A DNA stretch of 64,000 bases from an uncultured Clostridia bacterium. GTDB lineage: Bacteria > Bacillota > Clostridia > Oscillospirales > Acutalibacteraceae. Below, piece by piece: positions 36,284 through 43,761 of this stretch. Below the pieces are notes generated by a model. It searched no databases. It worked only from the letters and a program-made list of their open reading frames with translations, and was not told the DNA's origin. How positions within the stretch are numbered: the stretch's first letter is position 1; every line of letters starts with the position of its first letter. The stretch lies in NCBI GenBank assembly GCA_947589575.1, contig CANQBM010000001.1, positions 1-64,000 on the forward strand, written 5' to 3'. A program made the translations under genes and the position numbers.

Positions 36284-36309
36284 ACAATGAACAACATATT
36301 GTTCATTGT
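36284..36309. promoter_or_regulatory. Palindrome 1 upstream of the small XRE regulator
   Basis: Perfect 11-bp arms ACAATGAACAA / TTGTTCATTGT around CATA. It shares the half-site TGAAYAA with palindrome 2, so both may be operators of the regulator. Confidence 0.6.
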
Positions 36310-36339
36310 ATATTTTAGCATAATATGTTATGCCTGTCA

Positions 36340-36359
36340 ATGAATAATTTATTATTCAT
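36340..36359. promoter_or_regulatory. Palindrome 2 overlapping the small XRE promoter
   Basis: Perfect 8-bp arms ATGAATAA / TTATTCAT around TTTA, ending 2 bp before a TATAAT box (36362-36367). Binding here would block the promoter. Confidence 0.6.
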
Positions 36360-36401
36360 GATATAATTATTAAAACTTAACAAATTAAGGAATAATAATT
36401 T

Positions 36402-36623
36402 ATGCAATATTATGAAAAATTAAAAGAATTGAGAGAGGACCACGACTTAAAGCAATCCGATTTAGCGGGCATATTAAAAATAAGCCGACAATATTACAGC
36501 AGTTATGAAAGAGGTATTAATGAAATTCCAATGAGGCATATAATCACGCTTTGCAAATATTATAATGTTTCAGCTGATTATATTTTAGGCTTGCCTAAGG
36601 GATTAGACTATCCCGAAAGATAG
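36402..36623 (+). CDS. Small XRE-family regulator
   Basis: A 73-residue protein that is almost entirely a helix-turn-helix domain: LRKLREDHDL-like opening (here LKELREDHDLKQSDLAGIL), ISRQYYSSYERGINEIP as turn and recognition helix, and YYNVSADYILGLPKG as the closing helix. It probably represses its own promoter through the two palindromes upstream. No partner gene of a toxin-antitoxin type is adjacent on the same strand. TTAAGGAATAATAATTT precedes the ATG. Confidence 0.85.
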   Translation: MQYYEKLKELREDHDLKQSDLAGILKISRQYYSSYERGINEIPMRHIITLCKYYNVSADYILGLPKGLDYPER

Positions 36624-36630
36624 TAAAATG

Positions 36631-36660
36631 GGGTTAAAATTCAACCCTTCAAATTGTCGA
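36631..36660 (-). repeat. Palindrome-type end motif (left end of unit B)
   Basis: Read on the minus strand, TTTTCGACAATTTGA is followed by AGGGTTGAATTTTAACCCC and a short T-run. It matches the outward end motifs at 23895, 24182, 34966 and 38708. Confidence 0.6.
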
Positions 36661-36710
36661 AAAGTTTGCCAAAATTTTGTGTAATATTAACAGTATAATG
36701 GTTTATATAT

Positions 36711-36751
36711 AAAAATCACCCCGTATACCGTTTATCCGGCATACGGGGTAT
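36711..36751 (-). terminator. Terminator after the NlpC/P60-like gene
   Basis: On the minus strand ACCCCGTATGCCG / CGGTATACGGGGT forms a long stem followed by GATTTTTATATA. It lies about 65 nt past the stop. Confidence 0.75.
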
Positions 36752-36816
36752 ATAACTTTTAATATAAAATTTTGCAAAAGCTCTGTAATATTGCTGTATA
36801 AACAACAGAAATTCAA

Positions 36817-38583
36817 TTAATCATTTTTTCTTTTTTTGCTTTTTACCGCATAAAATCCGGCTGCGGATAATAATGCAGTTATACTTATACAAAAGCATGG
36901 CGTCAAAATATAATCGTAATTATCAGCACCGGTATAAGGTGATTTTAAATTTGTCGGGCTATAATTTTTTTTGCCGTTGCTTTTGGCAGGCTCTGCCTGT
37001 TTGCTGTCGGTTTGGTTATTGCTCTGCGCCTTTTCGGTATTTTCAACATTTTCTTTATCTTCTTTATTTTTCAGAATTTCTTTTATTTCAAAGGTTTTAA
37101 TTGATTTTCCGGTAAAATTATTTATGCCTTCAACGCATACGGAGGCCTCTCCCGTTTCAATGTTATTTGAATATTCAACAGTATAGTTTACACCTTCGTA
37201 AACGGGCTTATTGTTATATTTAACTGTTACCTGAGGTTTCTTTTCAAAACCGTCATATTCAAATTCGTTACTTTCAATTTCCACCGAACAATCATTTATG
37301 TCTATCGGGGCGGCAAATGAAATCACTCCCGTAATATTATGCAGCCATGTTGTTCCGCCGTAAGCGGCGCCGCGTCTAACGTCCAAAGAGTTTACCGTTA
37401 CGGCGTTTACATAGCGCACCGTAAGATCGCCTACTTCGTCAACAACCGAACCCAAATCGCTTACCACAAAGTTTTTATTGCCGTCTATTCCCAAATAAAC
37501 CATTGTGTGCCCCGGAAAATACAGCAAAGAGCCTGCGGGAAGTGTTGAAATATATTGGATTTTCTGTTCATCACTCATATCGGAAATGTTTTTATATTTA
37601 TCGGGCGTTTTTTCCTGCCACGTTGTATTTCTCGGAAGTTCAATACCAAAGCATTTATAAATACTTCTTGTATAAAGCGAACAGTCCATATAACCGTTCA
37701 TGCCCGCCCAACCGTAAGGGTCGCCGATACATGAAAACGCAACTTCCAACACGTTTTCTTCCGTTAACGGGAAAAAGCCTCTGTGAAGTTCCAGGCTCTT
37801 ATCCAAAACAGCATATTGCTTTACAGCGTTTCCGTTTTCATCACTTCCGGCAAAATAAACAATATAGTTGTCCGCCTTTTTTGAAACTAAATCAAAAGGT
37901 ATAAGCTCCTCGGGCACTAATTTTAAATATGTTCCCAACATGGCATTTACCGTTTCGGAAATTCCGTTATTCAAAACGATTCTGCTTCCTGTAACAGTAA
38001 CAAAATCATCTGAGCTTGAACTGATTTTCCAATAATCAAGCCACTCCGATTCTGTTTGGCAAACAGCCACGTTTTTTCCGCTTACCCAGCCTGTGCAGTT
38101 ATTTGAGTAGCCCCAATAGAATATATCCCCGTTAACCTCGCATTTTGCTTGGATTATCATAGGTTCGTTCAGATTCAGCGCCGAGCTTTGCATTTCGTCA
38201 TCGGTATCCGAAGCGCTGTAACCTATAACATCGTTGGTAGGCCATGCTTTCATATCCGCGCGGTTTGTGCATACTCCAAGCTTTGTTTGCTGTTCTCCGG
38301 TATATCCTGTATTTATAATTGCGGTTAACAATGAGGTGAAATATTCTTCATTGTTTATTTTTTTGCCGTTTATGTAAAGATCTCTCGTAGGGATTTCCGA
38401 ATTTGCAAGACTTTGCTTTCTTGAATCAGCGTCAAATGTTTTATTTAACTCTTCCAAATCAAAAACCATTGTGCCGCTGCCGTCTACAATTCTTCTGTTT
38501 AACGTGTCTATTTGAGAATTGTCCATTATAATTTTATCCAAACCATAAAATGTTTTGTCTTTCCAATGTGAACAGTATACCAT
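36817..38583 (-). CDS. NlpC/P60-like surface hydrolase, N-terminus probably truncated
   Basis: A 588-residue protein. An SH3-like N-terminal part (GSGTMVFDLEEL; TGWVSGKNVAV) is followed by an NlpC/P60-type domain with GWAGMNGYMDCSLYTRSIY (catalytic cysteine in DCS) and GHTMVYLG (histidine). A beta-sandwich of the MBG/YDG type lies at about 425-510, then a low-complexity linker, SPYTGA, a hydrophobic helix and KSKKRKND. That is a sortase-like sorting signal. There is no signal peptide, although the C-terminus demands export. The ATG at 38583 has no good ribosome site. The 5' end therefore seems lost, and the gene may be a pseudogene. End motifs of the palindrome family flank it on both sides. 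Confidence 0.75.
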   Translation of the reverse strand: MVYCSHWKDKTFYGLDKIIMDNSQIDTLNRRIVDGSGTMVFDLEELNKTFDADSRKQSLANSEIPTRDLYINGKKINNEEYFTSLLTAIINTGYTGEQQTKLGVCTNRADMKAWPTNDVIGYSASDTDDEMQSSALNLNEPMIIQAKCEVNGDIFYWGYSNNCTGWVSGKNVAVCQTESEWLDYWKISSSSDDFVTVTGSRIVLNNGISETVNAMLGTYLKLVPEELIPFDLVSKKADNYIVYFAGSDENGNAVKQYAVLDKSLELHRGFFPLTEENVLEVAFSCIGDPYGWAGMNGYMDCSLYTRSIYKCFGIELPRNTTWQEKTPDKYKNISDMSDEQKIQYISTLPAGSLLYFPGHTMVYLGIDGNKNFVVSDLGSVVDEVGDLTVRYVNAVTVNSLDVRRGAAYGGTTWLHNITGVISFAAPIDINDCSVEIESNEFEYDGFEKKPQVTVKYNNKPVYEGVNYTVEYSNNIETGEASVCVEGINNFTGKSIKTFEIKEILKNKEDKENVENTEKAQSNNQTDSKQAEPAKSNGKKNYSPTNLKSPYTGADNYDYILTPCFCISITALLSAAGFYAVKSKKRKND

Positions 38584-38679
38584 AATTTATTAGATATTGC
38601 CATACACATAGTCAAAATTCCTCGCTCCCGTACGGCTTTCCCGCTTTGATTTACTCCGCTTTCCTCATATTTAAAAATT

Positions 38680-38712
38680 TAACCCTAAATCGGAATTGGA
38701 TTTAGGGTTTTT
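38680..38712 (+). terminator. Hairpin with T-run (plus strand)
   Basis: AACCCTAAATC / GATTTAGGGTT with a 7-nt loop is followed by TTT and CTACAGGCTGA. No plus-strand gene feeds it, so it probably belongs to the repeat family. Confidence 0.5.
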
Positions 38713-38744
38713 CTACAGGCTGAAGGGTTGAAAATTCAACCCTT
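38708..38744 (+). repeat. Palindrome-type end motif (right end of unit B)
   Basis: TTTTTCTACAGGCTGA is followed by the palindrome AAGGGTTGAA-AA-TTCAACCCTT and a T-rich run. It is inverted relative to the motif at 36631-36660. Confidence 0.65.
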
Positions 38745-38749
38745 TTATT

Positions 38750-39634
38750 TTATTCAACTTCTATTAATTCATATTCTTTTGTTCCGGCTCCAATCCCGGC
38801 TGCTGCATCTATCGTATGTGTGCCGTGTCTTGAATTAATTCGTTCCAAAAGATGCTCCTTTCCCGGATCGTCGGAATTTATAACTAAATCTATACACGCC
38901 TGATCTATCGCCACAGGGTCAAGCGATGCCAAAATGCCAATGTCCTTCATACACGGATCTTCTGCGACGGCACAGCAATCGCAGTCAACGGACATATTGC
39001 ACATAATATTTATAAAGGCTGTATTGCCTTTAAAGTATTCGACAACGGACATTGCAGAATCCGCCATTGCCTCTAAAAAAGCGTCCTGCTCGGGCAGATT
39101 ATCCCACAACACAGACTGGTCTTTTAATTTCCCTGCCGAATGAATCCACGCTTTTCCCTCTGATGAGGCGCAGCCTATTGAAAGCTGTTTTAAAGCTCCT
39201 CCGTATCCGCCCATAGGATGCCCCTTAAAATGTGATAACACGAGCATTGAATCATAATTTACAAGATCCCTGCCGACAAAATTTTGCTTTAATATCTTGC
39301 CGTTTGGAATTTTTAATTCAAGGTCGGGTCCGTTTTCGTCTAACAGGTCAACATTAAAAATTCTGCTCCATCCGTGGTTTTCGAGAAGTTTTTTATGCTT
39401 TTTGCTTGAATTTCTTTCACCGTCATAAGCCGTGTTACATTCAACTATTGTGCCGTTTACATATTCCACCATCGGTTTCATAAATTCGGGGCGCAGATAA
39501 TTCTGATTTCCCTCCTCACCCGAATGAACCTTAACGGCAACCTTTCCCGGCAACTTCTTATTTAAAATCCTGAACATTTTTACAACGCTTTCGGGGGTAA
39601 GCTCTTTAGTAAAATAAACCTTTGCCTTTTCCAT
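38750..39634 (-). CDS. DUF362 protein (putative Fe-S centre protein)
   Basis: A 294-residue soluble protein of the DUF362 family. Typical segments are VKVHSGEEGN, LSHFKGHPMGGYGGALKQLS, NMSVDCDCC and LASLDPVAIDQACIDLV. The CDCC group and the nearby AEDPCM give cysteines that might bind an Fe-S cluster; the usual C-terminal ferredoxin cysteines are absent. The function of the family is unknown. AAAGGATAATAAAAT precedes the ATG. It stands alone. Confidence 0.87.
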   Translation of the reverse strand: MEKAKVYFTKELTPESVVKMFRILNKKLPGKVAVKVHSGEEGNQNYLRPEFMKPMVEYVNGTIVECNTAYDGERNSSKKHKKLLENHGWSRIFNVDLLDENGPDLELKIPNGKILKQNFVGRDLVNYDSMLVLSHFKGHPMGGYGGALKQLSIGCASSEGKAWIHSAGKLKDQSVLWDNLPEQDAFLEAMADSAMSVVEYFKGNTAFINIMCNMSVDCDCCAVAEDPCMKDIGILASLDPVAIDQACIDLVINSDDPGKEHLLERINSRHGTHTIDAAAGIGAGTKEYELIEVE

Positions 39635-39835
39635 ATTTTATTATCCTTTCATATTCGTTATCACTTTTATTATATATTAAATTATCATAAATTACCATTT
39701 TAATTTTAAAAAATTACAGATTTGAAATTAAATGCTTTGGAAATAATATTTTTAAATAACATTTTTTCATCAATTTATTATTTGTGTTTTTGCAGATAAT
39801 ATTACTGCACGATAAGTGCAGGAGGAGAATTTGTT

Positions 39836-40012
39836 ATGAAAAAGAAAACAACGGCAAACGTAATGAAAGTAATGGGCGCAACCCTTGCTGTTTTTTCCGC
39901 CGCCGCAATGATGGGCGCTGTAAAAACCGACAACAGTTCGGTTAAAAAAACAATGAAAAAAACAGCCGATAAGGTTGTGGATTTTGTCGACACAGTAGCC
40001 TCGTTTATGTAA
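39836..40012 (+). CDS. Small membrane-associated protein (58 residues)
   Basis: Encodes a short protein opening MKKKTTANVMKVMGATLAVF, with a hydrophobic Ala/Met-rich core (residues 12-30) and a lysine-rich amphipathic tail (MKKTADKVVDFVDTVASFM). GCAGGAGGAG is a strong ribosome site before the ATG, and an intrinsic terminator follows immediately. Both support a real gene, although it is very short. The tail recalls YtxH-like stress proteins. It could be a single-pass membrane or signal-peptide-bearing protein; its role is unknown. Confidence 0.75.
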   Translation: MKKKTTANVMKVMGATLAVFSAAAMMGAVKTDNSSVKKTMKKTADKVVDFVDTVASFM

Positions 40013-40015
40013 AAG

Positions 40016-40042
40016 AAAAAGCAGGATTGACTCCTGCTTTTT
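40016..40042. terminator. Bidirectional terminator between the small gene and folK
   Basis: AAAAAGCAGGA / TCCTGCTTTTT has a 5-nt loop with A and T runs on both sides. It ends the 58-residue gene and, on the minus strand, the folate operon. Confidence 0.88.
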
Positions 40043-40059
40043 CTTTTAATTACAAATTT

Positions 40060-40533
40060 TCAAACAATTTTTTTAATTCGCTGACCCGAAAGTTCATTGA
40101 TAAACGGCTTAATATCGTTTCCGTAAATGATACCGTCGGGAAAAATATCCAAAAGCGGTTCAAGAATAAATCTACGCTCGCGGTATCTGGGATGAGGAAC
40201 GATAAGATTTCTGCTTTCTATTTTTAAATCCTCAGCAAAAATTATATCAATATCAATAATTCTCGGACCGAATCGGATTGCCCTTTTTCTGCCGAAACCC
40301 GACTCTATGCCGAGACATGCACCGAGCATTTCGTTTGGCTCAAAAATTGATTCCACCTTTAAAATTATGTTGTAAAAATTTTCCTGCCTTGCATAACCGA
40401 CCGGCTCCGTTTCGTATATGGCGGATTTATCAATAACGTCTGTATACGGCAGAAGATTTATTGCGTCAATGCACCTTTCGATATTAGCTTTTCTGTCTCC
40501 CAAATTTGTTCCGGCGCTAAGTATGTATTCCAT
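40060..40533 (-). CDS. folK: 2-amino-4-hydroxy-6-hydroxymethyldihydropteridine diphosphokinase
   Basis: Pyrophosphorylates 6-hydroxymethyl-dihydropterin with ATP for dihydropteroate synthesis. The 157-residue chain has the opening LSAGTNLGDRKANI, the pterin-binding YETEPVG and FYN segments, and GPRIIDIDIIF followed by VPHPRYRERRFIL. These are the HPPK signatures. It is the last gene of the leftward folate operon, 5 nt after folB, with a weak ribosome site. Confidence 0.96.
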   Translation of the reverse strand: MEYILSAGTNLGDRKANIERCIDAINLLPYTDVIDKSAIYETEPVGYARQENFYNIILKVESIFEPNEMLGACLGIESGFGRKRAIRFGPRIIDIDIIFAEDLKIESRNLIVPHPRYRERRFILEPLLDIFPDGIIYGNDIKPFINELSGQRIKKIV

Positions 40534-40538
40534 ATTTG

Positions 40539-40898
40539 CTATCTTTCTCTTGATATTTGTACTCCGACCCAGCCGAAATCGGCTTTAATCGGGGCTTCGG
40601 GTTTTTTTAAAGTAATATCCACGCTGAAAACATCGGGATATTCCTCAAGTATTGCGTCTGCCTCAACTTGCGCCAACCGCTCAAGCAAATCATATTTTTT
40701 TTCGGTTGCAACACGTTTGACGGTTTTAACTACTTTTGCATAGCTGACGGTATCAATTATATCGTCGCTGAAGCAGGCCTTTGTCATATTGACGCTTAAA
40801 TCAATATCAAAAATAAAATTCTGCCCGTCACGCTTTTCCTCGGGATTAACTCCGTGATAGGCAAATATCTTTAAATCCCTGATTATAATTTTATCCAT
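40539..40898 (-). CDS. folB: Dihydroneopterin aldolase
   Basis: Cleaves dihydroneopterin to hydroxymethyl-dihydropterin and glycolaldehyde. The 119-residue protein shows IIRDLKIFAYHGVNPEEK, DTVSYAKVVK and LLERLAQVEADAIL, and ends with ITLKKPEAPIKADFGWVGV. All are FolB motifs, including the catalytic lysine near the end. Its ATG overlaps the stop of the upstream ybjQ-like gene by one base (TAATG), so translation is coupled. Confidence 0.95.
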   Translation of the reverse strand: MDKIIIRDLKIFAYHGVNPEEKRDGQNFIFDIDLSVNMTKACFSDDIIDTVSYAKVVKTVKRVATEKKYDLLERLAQVEADAILEEYPDVFSVDITLKKPEAPIKADFGWVGVQISRER

Positions 40899-41221
40899 TA
40901 TTTATCTTTAACCACAACCGCCGTACCTGTTGCTGACACCATAAGCATATTGCCCTGACCGAGTACCTCATAGTCGATATCAACACCGACTACCGCGTTT
41001 GCGCCGAGACTTGCGGCTCTGCTCTGCATCTCCGCAAGAGCGTTTTCACGCGCGCTAATAAGCTCCTCCTCATAACCGCTTGAGCGTCCGCCGACAAAGT
41101 TTCTGATAGATGCGCCGAAATCTTTGATAAAGTTTACGCCTGAAACAACCTCTCCCGTTACAATACCTTTGTATTCAACAATAATTCCGTTTTCCAAATT
41201 GTTTGTTGTTACACAAATCAT
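40898..41221 (-). CDS. YbjQ/DUF74-family protein inside the folate operon
   Basis: A 107-residue protein of the UPF0145 (YbjQ) family, whose members form homo-oligomeric rings of unknown function and are annotated as heavy-metal binding. Typical segments are [33 protein letters not shown] and [18 protein letters not shown]. It overlaps folP by 4 nt (ATGA) and folB by 1 nt, so it is translated together with two folate enzymes. Such placement could mean a supporting role in pterin metabolism; that is inference. Confidence 0.92.
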   Translation of the reverse strand: MICVTTNNLENGIIVEYKGIVTGEVVSGVNFIKDFGASIRNFVGGRSSGYEEELISARENALAEMQSRAASLGANAVVGVDIDYEVLGQGNMLMVSATGTAVVVKDK

Positions 41222-42036
41222 AATATCACATATCCTTTCATATTTTGAGCCATTAAAATGCCCTGTTTTTCATTTTTTACATCGTGGACACGAATTATAT
41301 CCACGCCGCCTAAAACGGCAGCTGTGTCTGCCGCAATATTGCCGTAAATCCTTTCCTTTGGGTTTTCCTGATTACTTCCCTGCCCGATAACTCTTTTTCT
41401 TGATGTTCCAAGCAGCAACGGGTATTCGTCAATTTTATATTTTTTGACGTTTGCCAAAAGCGACATATTTTCATCATAATTTTTACCGAAACCGATACCC
41501 ATATCAAGACATATTTGATTTTTTTCAACACCGAAACTGGTACATTCGTCAATTAAATTTTTAAACGAATCTTTTATATCCGAAGGTGATGCAGGTCCGT
41601 TACACGTTAAAATCCAGCCTGCGTCCCTTTTTTTGACGATTTCCGCCATTTTCTGACAAACTATACCGCTTACATCATTAATAATGTCTGCGCCCGATTT
41701 AAGAGCGTTTTCAGCCACGAGGGGATAATACGTATCAACTGATACGGCAACGGATAATTTTCCTCTTAAAGCATTTAAAACAGGCTCCAGCCTCTCCCAT
41801 TCCTCTTTGTCAGAAACAGGAATATGACCGGGTCTTGTCGACTGAGCGCCGATGTCAATAATATCTGCTCCCTCTTTTTCAAGCTCAACGGCGCGTTTTA
41901 CGGCGTCACAAGGCAAAAAATGTTCCCCGCCGTCCGAAAAAGAATCAGGCGTAACATTAACTATACCCATGATTAAAATTTTTTTGCCGTATTCAATTTT
42001 CTTATCCCTGCAATTCCATATTTTTTGTTCAGTCAT
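41218..42036 (-). CDS. folP: Dihydropteroate synthase
   Basis: Joins hydroxymethyl-dihydropterin pyrophosphate to p-aminobenzoate; the sulfonamide target. The 272-residue TIM barrel has [53 protein letters not shown] and TSRKRVIG. The start at 42036 is used because it lies just after folE ends. A start 19 codons upstream would overlap folE and adds no family sequence. The ribosome site is weak, which suggests coupling to folE. Confidence 0.95.
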   Translation of the reverse strand: MTEQKIWNCRDKKIEYGKKILIMGIVNVTPDSFSDGGEHFLPCDAVKRAVELEKEGADIIDIGAQSTRPGHIPVSDKEEWERLEPVLNALRGKLSVAVSVDTYYPLVAENALKSGADIINDVSGIVCQKMAEIVKKRDAGWILTCNGPASPSDIKDSFKNLIDECTSFGVEKNQICLDMGIGFGKNYDENMSLLANVKKYKIDEYPLLLGTSRKRVIGQGSNQENPKERIYGNIAADTAAVLGGVDIIRVHDVKNEKQGILMAQNMKGYVIL

Positions 42037-42049
42037 ATTTTTATCGGTT

Positions 42050-42607
42050 TTATTTATCAAGCAGCGCAAGTACTTCCGCGCGTGTTCTTGCATCTGTACG
42101 CATAATTCCCCTAAGCGCGGATGTCTGGGTTTTTGAACCTGACGCCTTTGCGCCTCTTATCGACATACACATATGTTCAGCTTCAATAATAACCGCCACG
42201 CCTTTGGGCTTTAAGTTATCGTTGAGAAAATCTGCAATATCATGAGTAAGTCTTTCCTGCACTTGCGGTTTTTTTGCAAAATTATCCACAATTCTTGCAA
42301 GCTTTGATAAGCCTATAATTTTATTATCACTCGGTATATACGCAATGTGAGCCTTGCCGACAAACGGCAAAAGATGATGTTCGCACATTGACGAAAAAGG
42401 AATATCCCTTACAATAACCATTTCATCATTTGACTTTTCGTCAAAAAATTTCAAATGCTTTTTAGGGTCTTCGCTCAGCCCCGCAAAAATTTCCTCATAC
42501 ATATTCGCGACACGAAACGGAGTTTCCTTAAGCCCCGGACGGTCCGGATTTTCGCCTACGGCGATTAAAATTTCCCTGACCGCATTCATAATTCTCTCTT
42601 TATCCAT
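42050..42607 (-). CDS. folE: GTP cyclohydrolase I (FolE, type IA)
   Basis: Converts GTP to 7,8-dihydroneopterin triphosphate, the first folate step. The 185-residue protein keeps the zinc ligands in [15 protein letters not shown] and HMCMSIRG, and the loop [20 protein letters not shown]. It is the first recognisable folate gene of the operon, 12 nt behind the LCP-like gene. No separate dihydroneopterin triphosphatase gene is seen. Confidence 0.96.
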   Translation of the reverse strand: MDKERIMNAVREILIAVGENPDRPGLKETPFRVANMYEEIFAGLSEDPKKHLKFFDEKSNDEMVIVRDIPFSSMCEHHLLPFVGKAHIAYIPSDNKIIGLSKLARIVDNFAKKPQVQERLTHDIADFLNDNLKPKGVAVIIEAEHMCMSIRGAKASGSKTQTSALRGIMRTDARTRAEVLALLDK

Positions 42608-42619
42608 AAATCACCTAAA

Positions 42620-43540
42620 CTACTTTACAAAGTAGCCCTTTATTTTTTGCAGACTTTCCGTACTTAATGAATTTTTTTCATATTCAGCCTGAGCGCTGTA
42701 CAGACTCGCTCCTGTTCTGTAATCACTTAAAACTCTTAAATCATCGCCCGCTAATGAAAAATCTCTGACTGTAATATTTGTATCGCAATTTGTTATGAAG
42801 AGTCTGAACAGTTCCTCACTTTTTTCAAAATTATCACTGTTTATCTGCTGTGAAAGGCAGTTTAAAATCAAATCGTTTGACAATGAGGACTTGTTTTTCT
42901 CGTCAAGATAATAGCGTATCAGATTTATAACCTGCGAGCCGTTTAATTTCTGCTCGCCCGCATCAAGTCTTAACGAATAATTTATGTCATCGTTGTTACT
43001 TTTAAACTTTATATCTGATGAAATGGGATAATGAAAATCCCCAAGCTCGTCAAAAAAGTCCGCGTACTGTTTTCTTTCCATACAGATATAATAGTCAAAA
43101 TCTGTACTGAGCAGGCTTTCAACAGCCTGTTTAACATTTTGCGCACCCGACTGTTTAAAAATATCCTTAAGGCTTTTGCCGTCGCATATCGTACTTGCTT
43201 TTAAGGAGCAAACCTTATATGAAATATTATCCATATCAACCTGTGTAAGAATAACAAAAAGTAAATTTTTATCACTGCTTACAAGTGTTATAAAATTATT
43301 TTTTCCGCTCACCTGAGGAAGCGGTTTTTCTCCCTCTTCGGCTGCCTGAGTTATTTGAGGATTGTCGGGAGCAAAAAACTTTTTTGCGCTGAAATCATAT
43401 TTGAAGGATAAAAAAACCACAAAAATCAATGTAAATATAATAATTGCAACCAGAGCGATAATAAGAATTTTTTGCTCGGCAGATTTCTTTTTATTTATTT
43501 TTGAAAAATATATATCCCCGCGGTTTTTAAAAATCCTCAT
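42620..43540 (-). CDS. Membrane-anchored LCP-like protein, degenerate
   Basis: A 306-residue protein with one N-terminal membrane helix (about 23-46) and an outward domain. The arrangement DYYICMERKQYADFFDELG ... LRLDAGEQKLNGSQVINLIRYYLDE matches the middle of LytR-CpsA-Psr domains (compare LLTGEQALAYCRIR in the gene at 53666). The arginine/aspartate residues that bind the pyrophosphate lipid are missing. It may be an inactive relative with a regulatory or structural role. AGGAGG precedes the ATG. It lies upstream of folE and is divergent from dnaA. Confidence 0.72.
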   Translation of the reverse strand: MRIFKNRGDIYFSKINKKKSAEQKILIIALVAIIIFTLIFVVFLSFKYDFSAKKFFAPDNPQITQAAEEGEKPLPQVSGKNNFITLVSSDKNLLFVILTQVDMDNISYKVCSLKASTICDGKSLKDIFKQSGAQNVKQAVESLLSTDFDYYICMERKQYADFFDELGDFHYPISSDIKFKSNNDDINYSLRLDAGEQKLNGSQVINLIRYYLDEKNKSSLSNDLILNCLSQQINSDNFEKSEELFRLFITNCDTNITVRDFSLAGDDLRVLSDYRTGASLYSAQAEYEKNSLSTESLQKIKGYFVK

Positions 43541-43669
43541 ATTGCGCCTCCTGTTTAAACAATTATACAATACACTTGTTTATTTTACAAGGTTTATTGA
43601 AACAAATATATTTAACAAGACTTATATATTATATACTGTTTAAATAATATATATTTTTATTAATTTATA

Positions 43670-43698
43670 TTGATTTAATACTTAAAAACTGATATAAT
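43670..43698 (+). promoter_or_regulatory. Promoter of dnaA
   Basis: TTGATT and TATAAT with a 17-bp spacer, 63 bp before the ATG, in an AT-rich divergent region. Confidence 0.7.
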
Positions 43699-43761
43699 GT
43701 TTTTCATAGTGGATATTTATACATATTATGTTTTATTATATTTTAAATCAGGGAGGTTAAT

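Noticed and set aside
36284-38583. Toxin-antitoxin pair of the small XRE gene and its neighbour
   Set aside because: The neighbour is convergent and is a wall-hydrolase-like surface protein, not a toxin; no overlapping partner exists.
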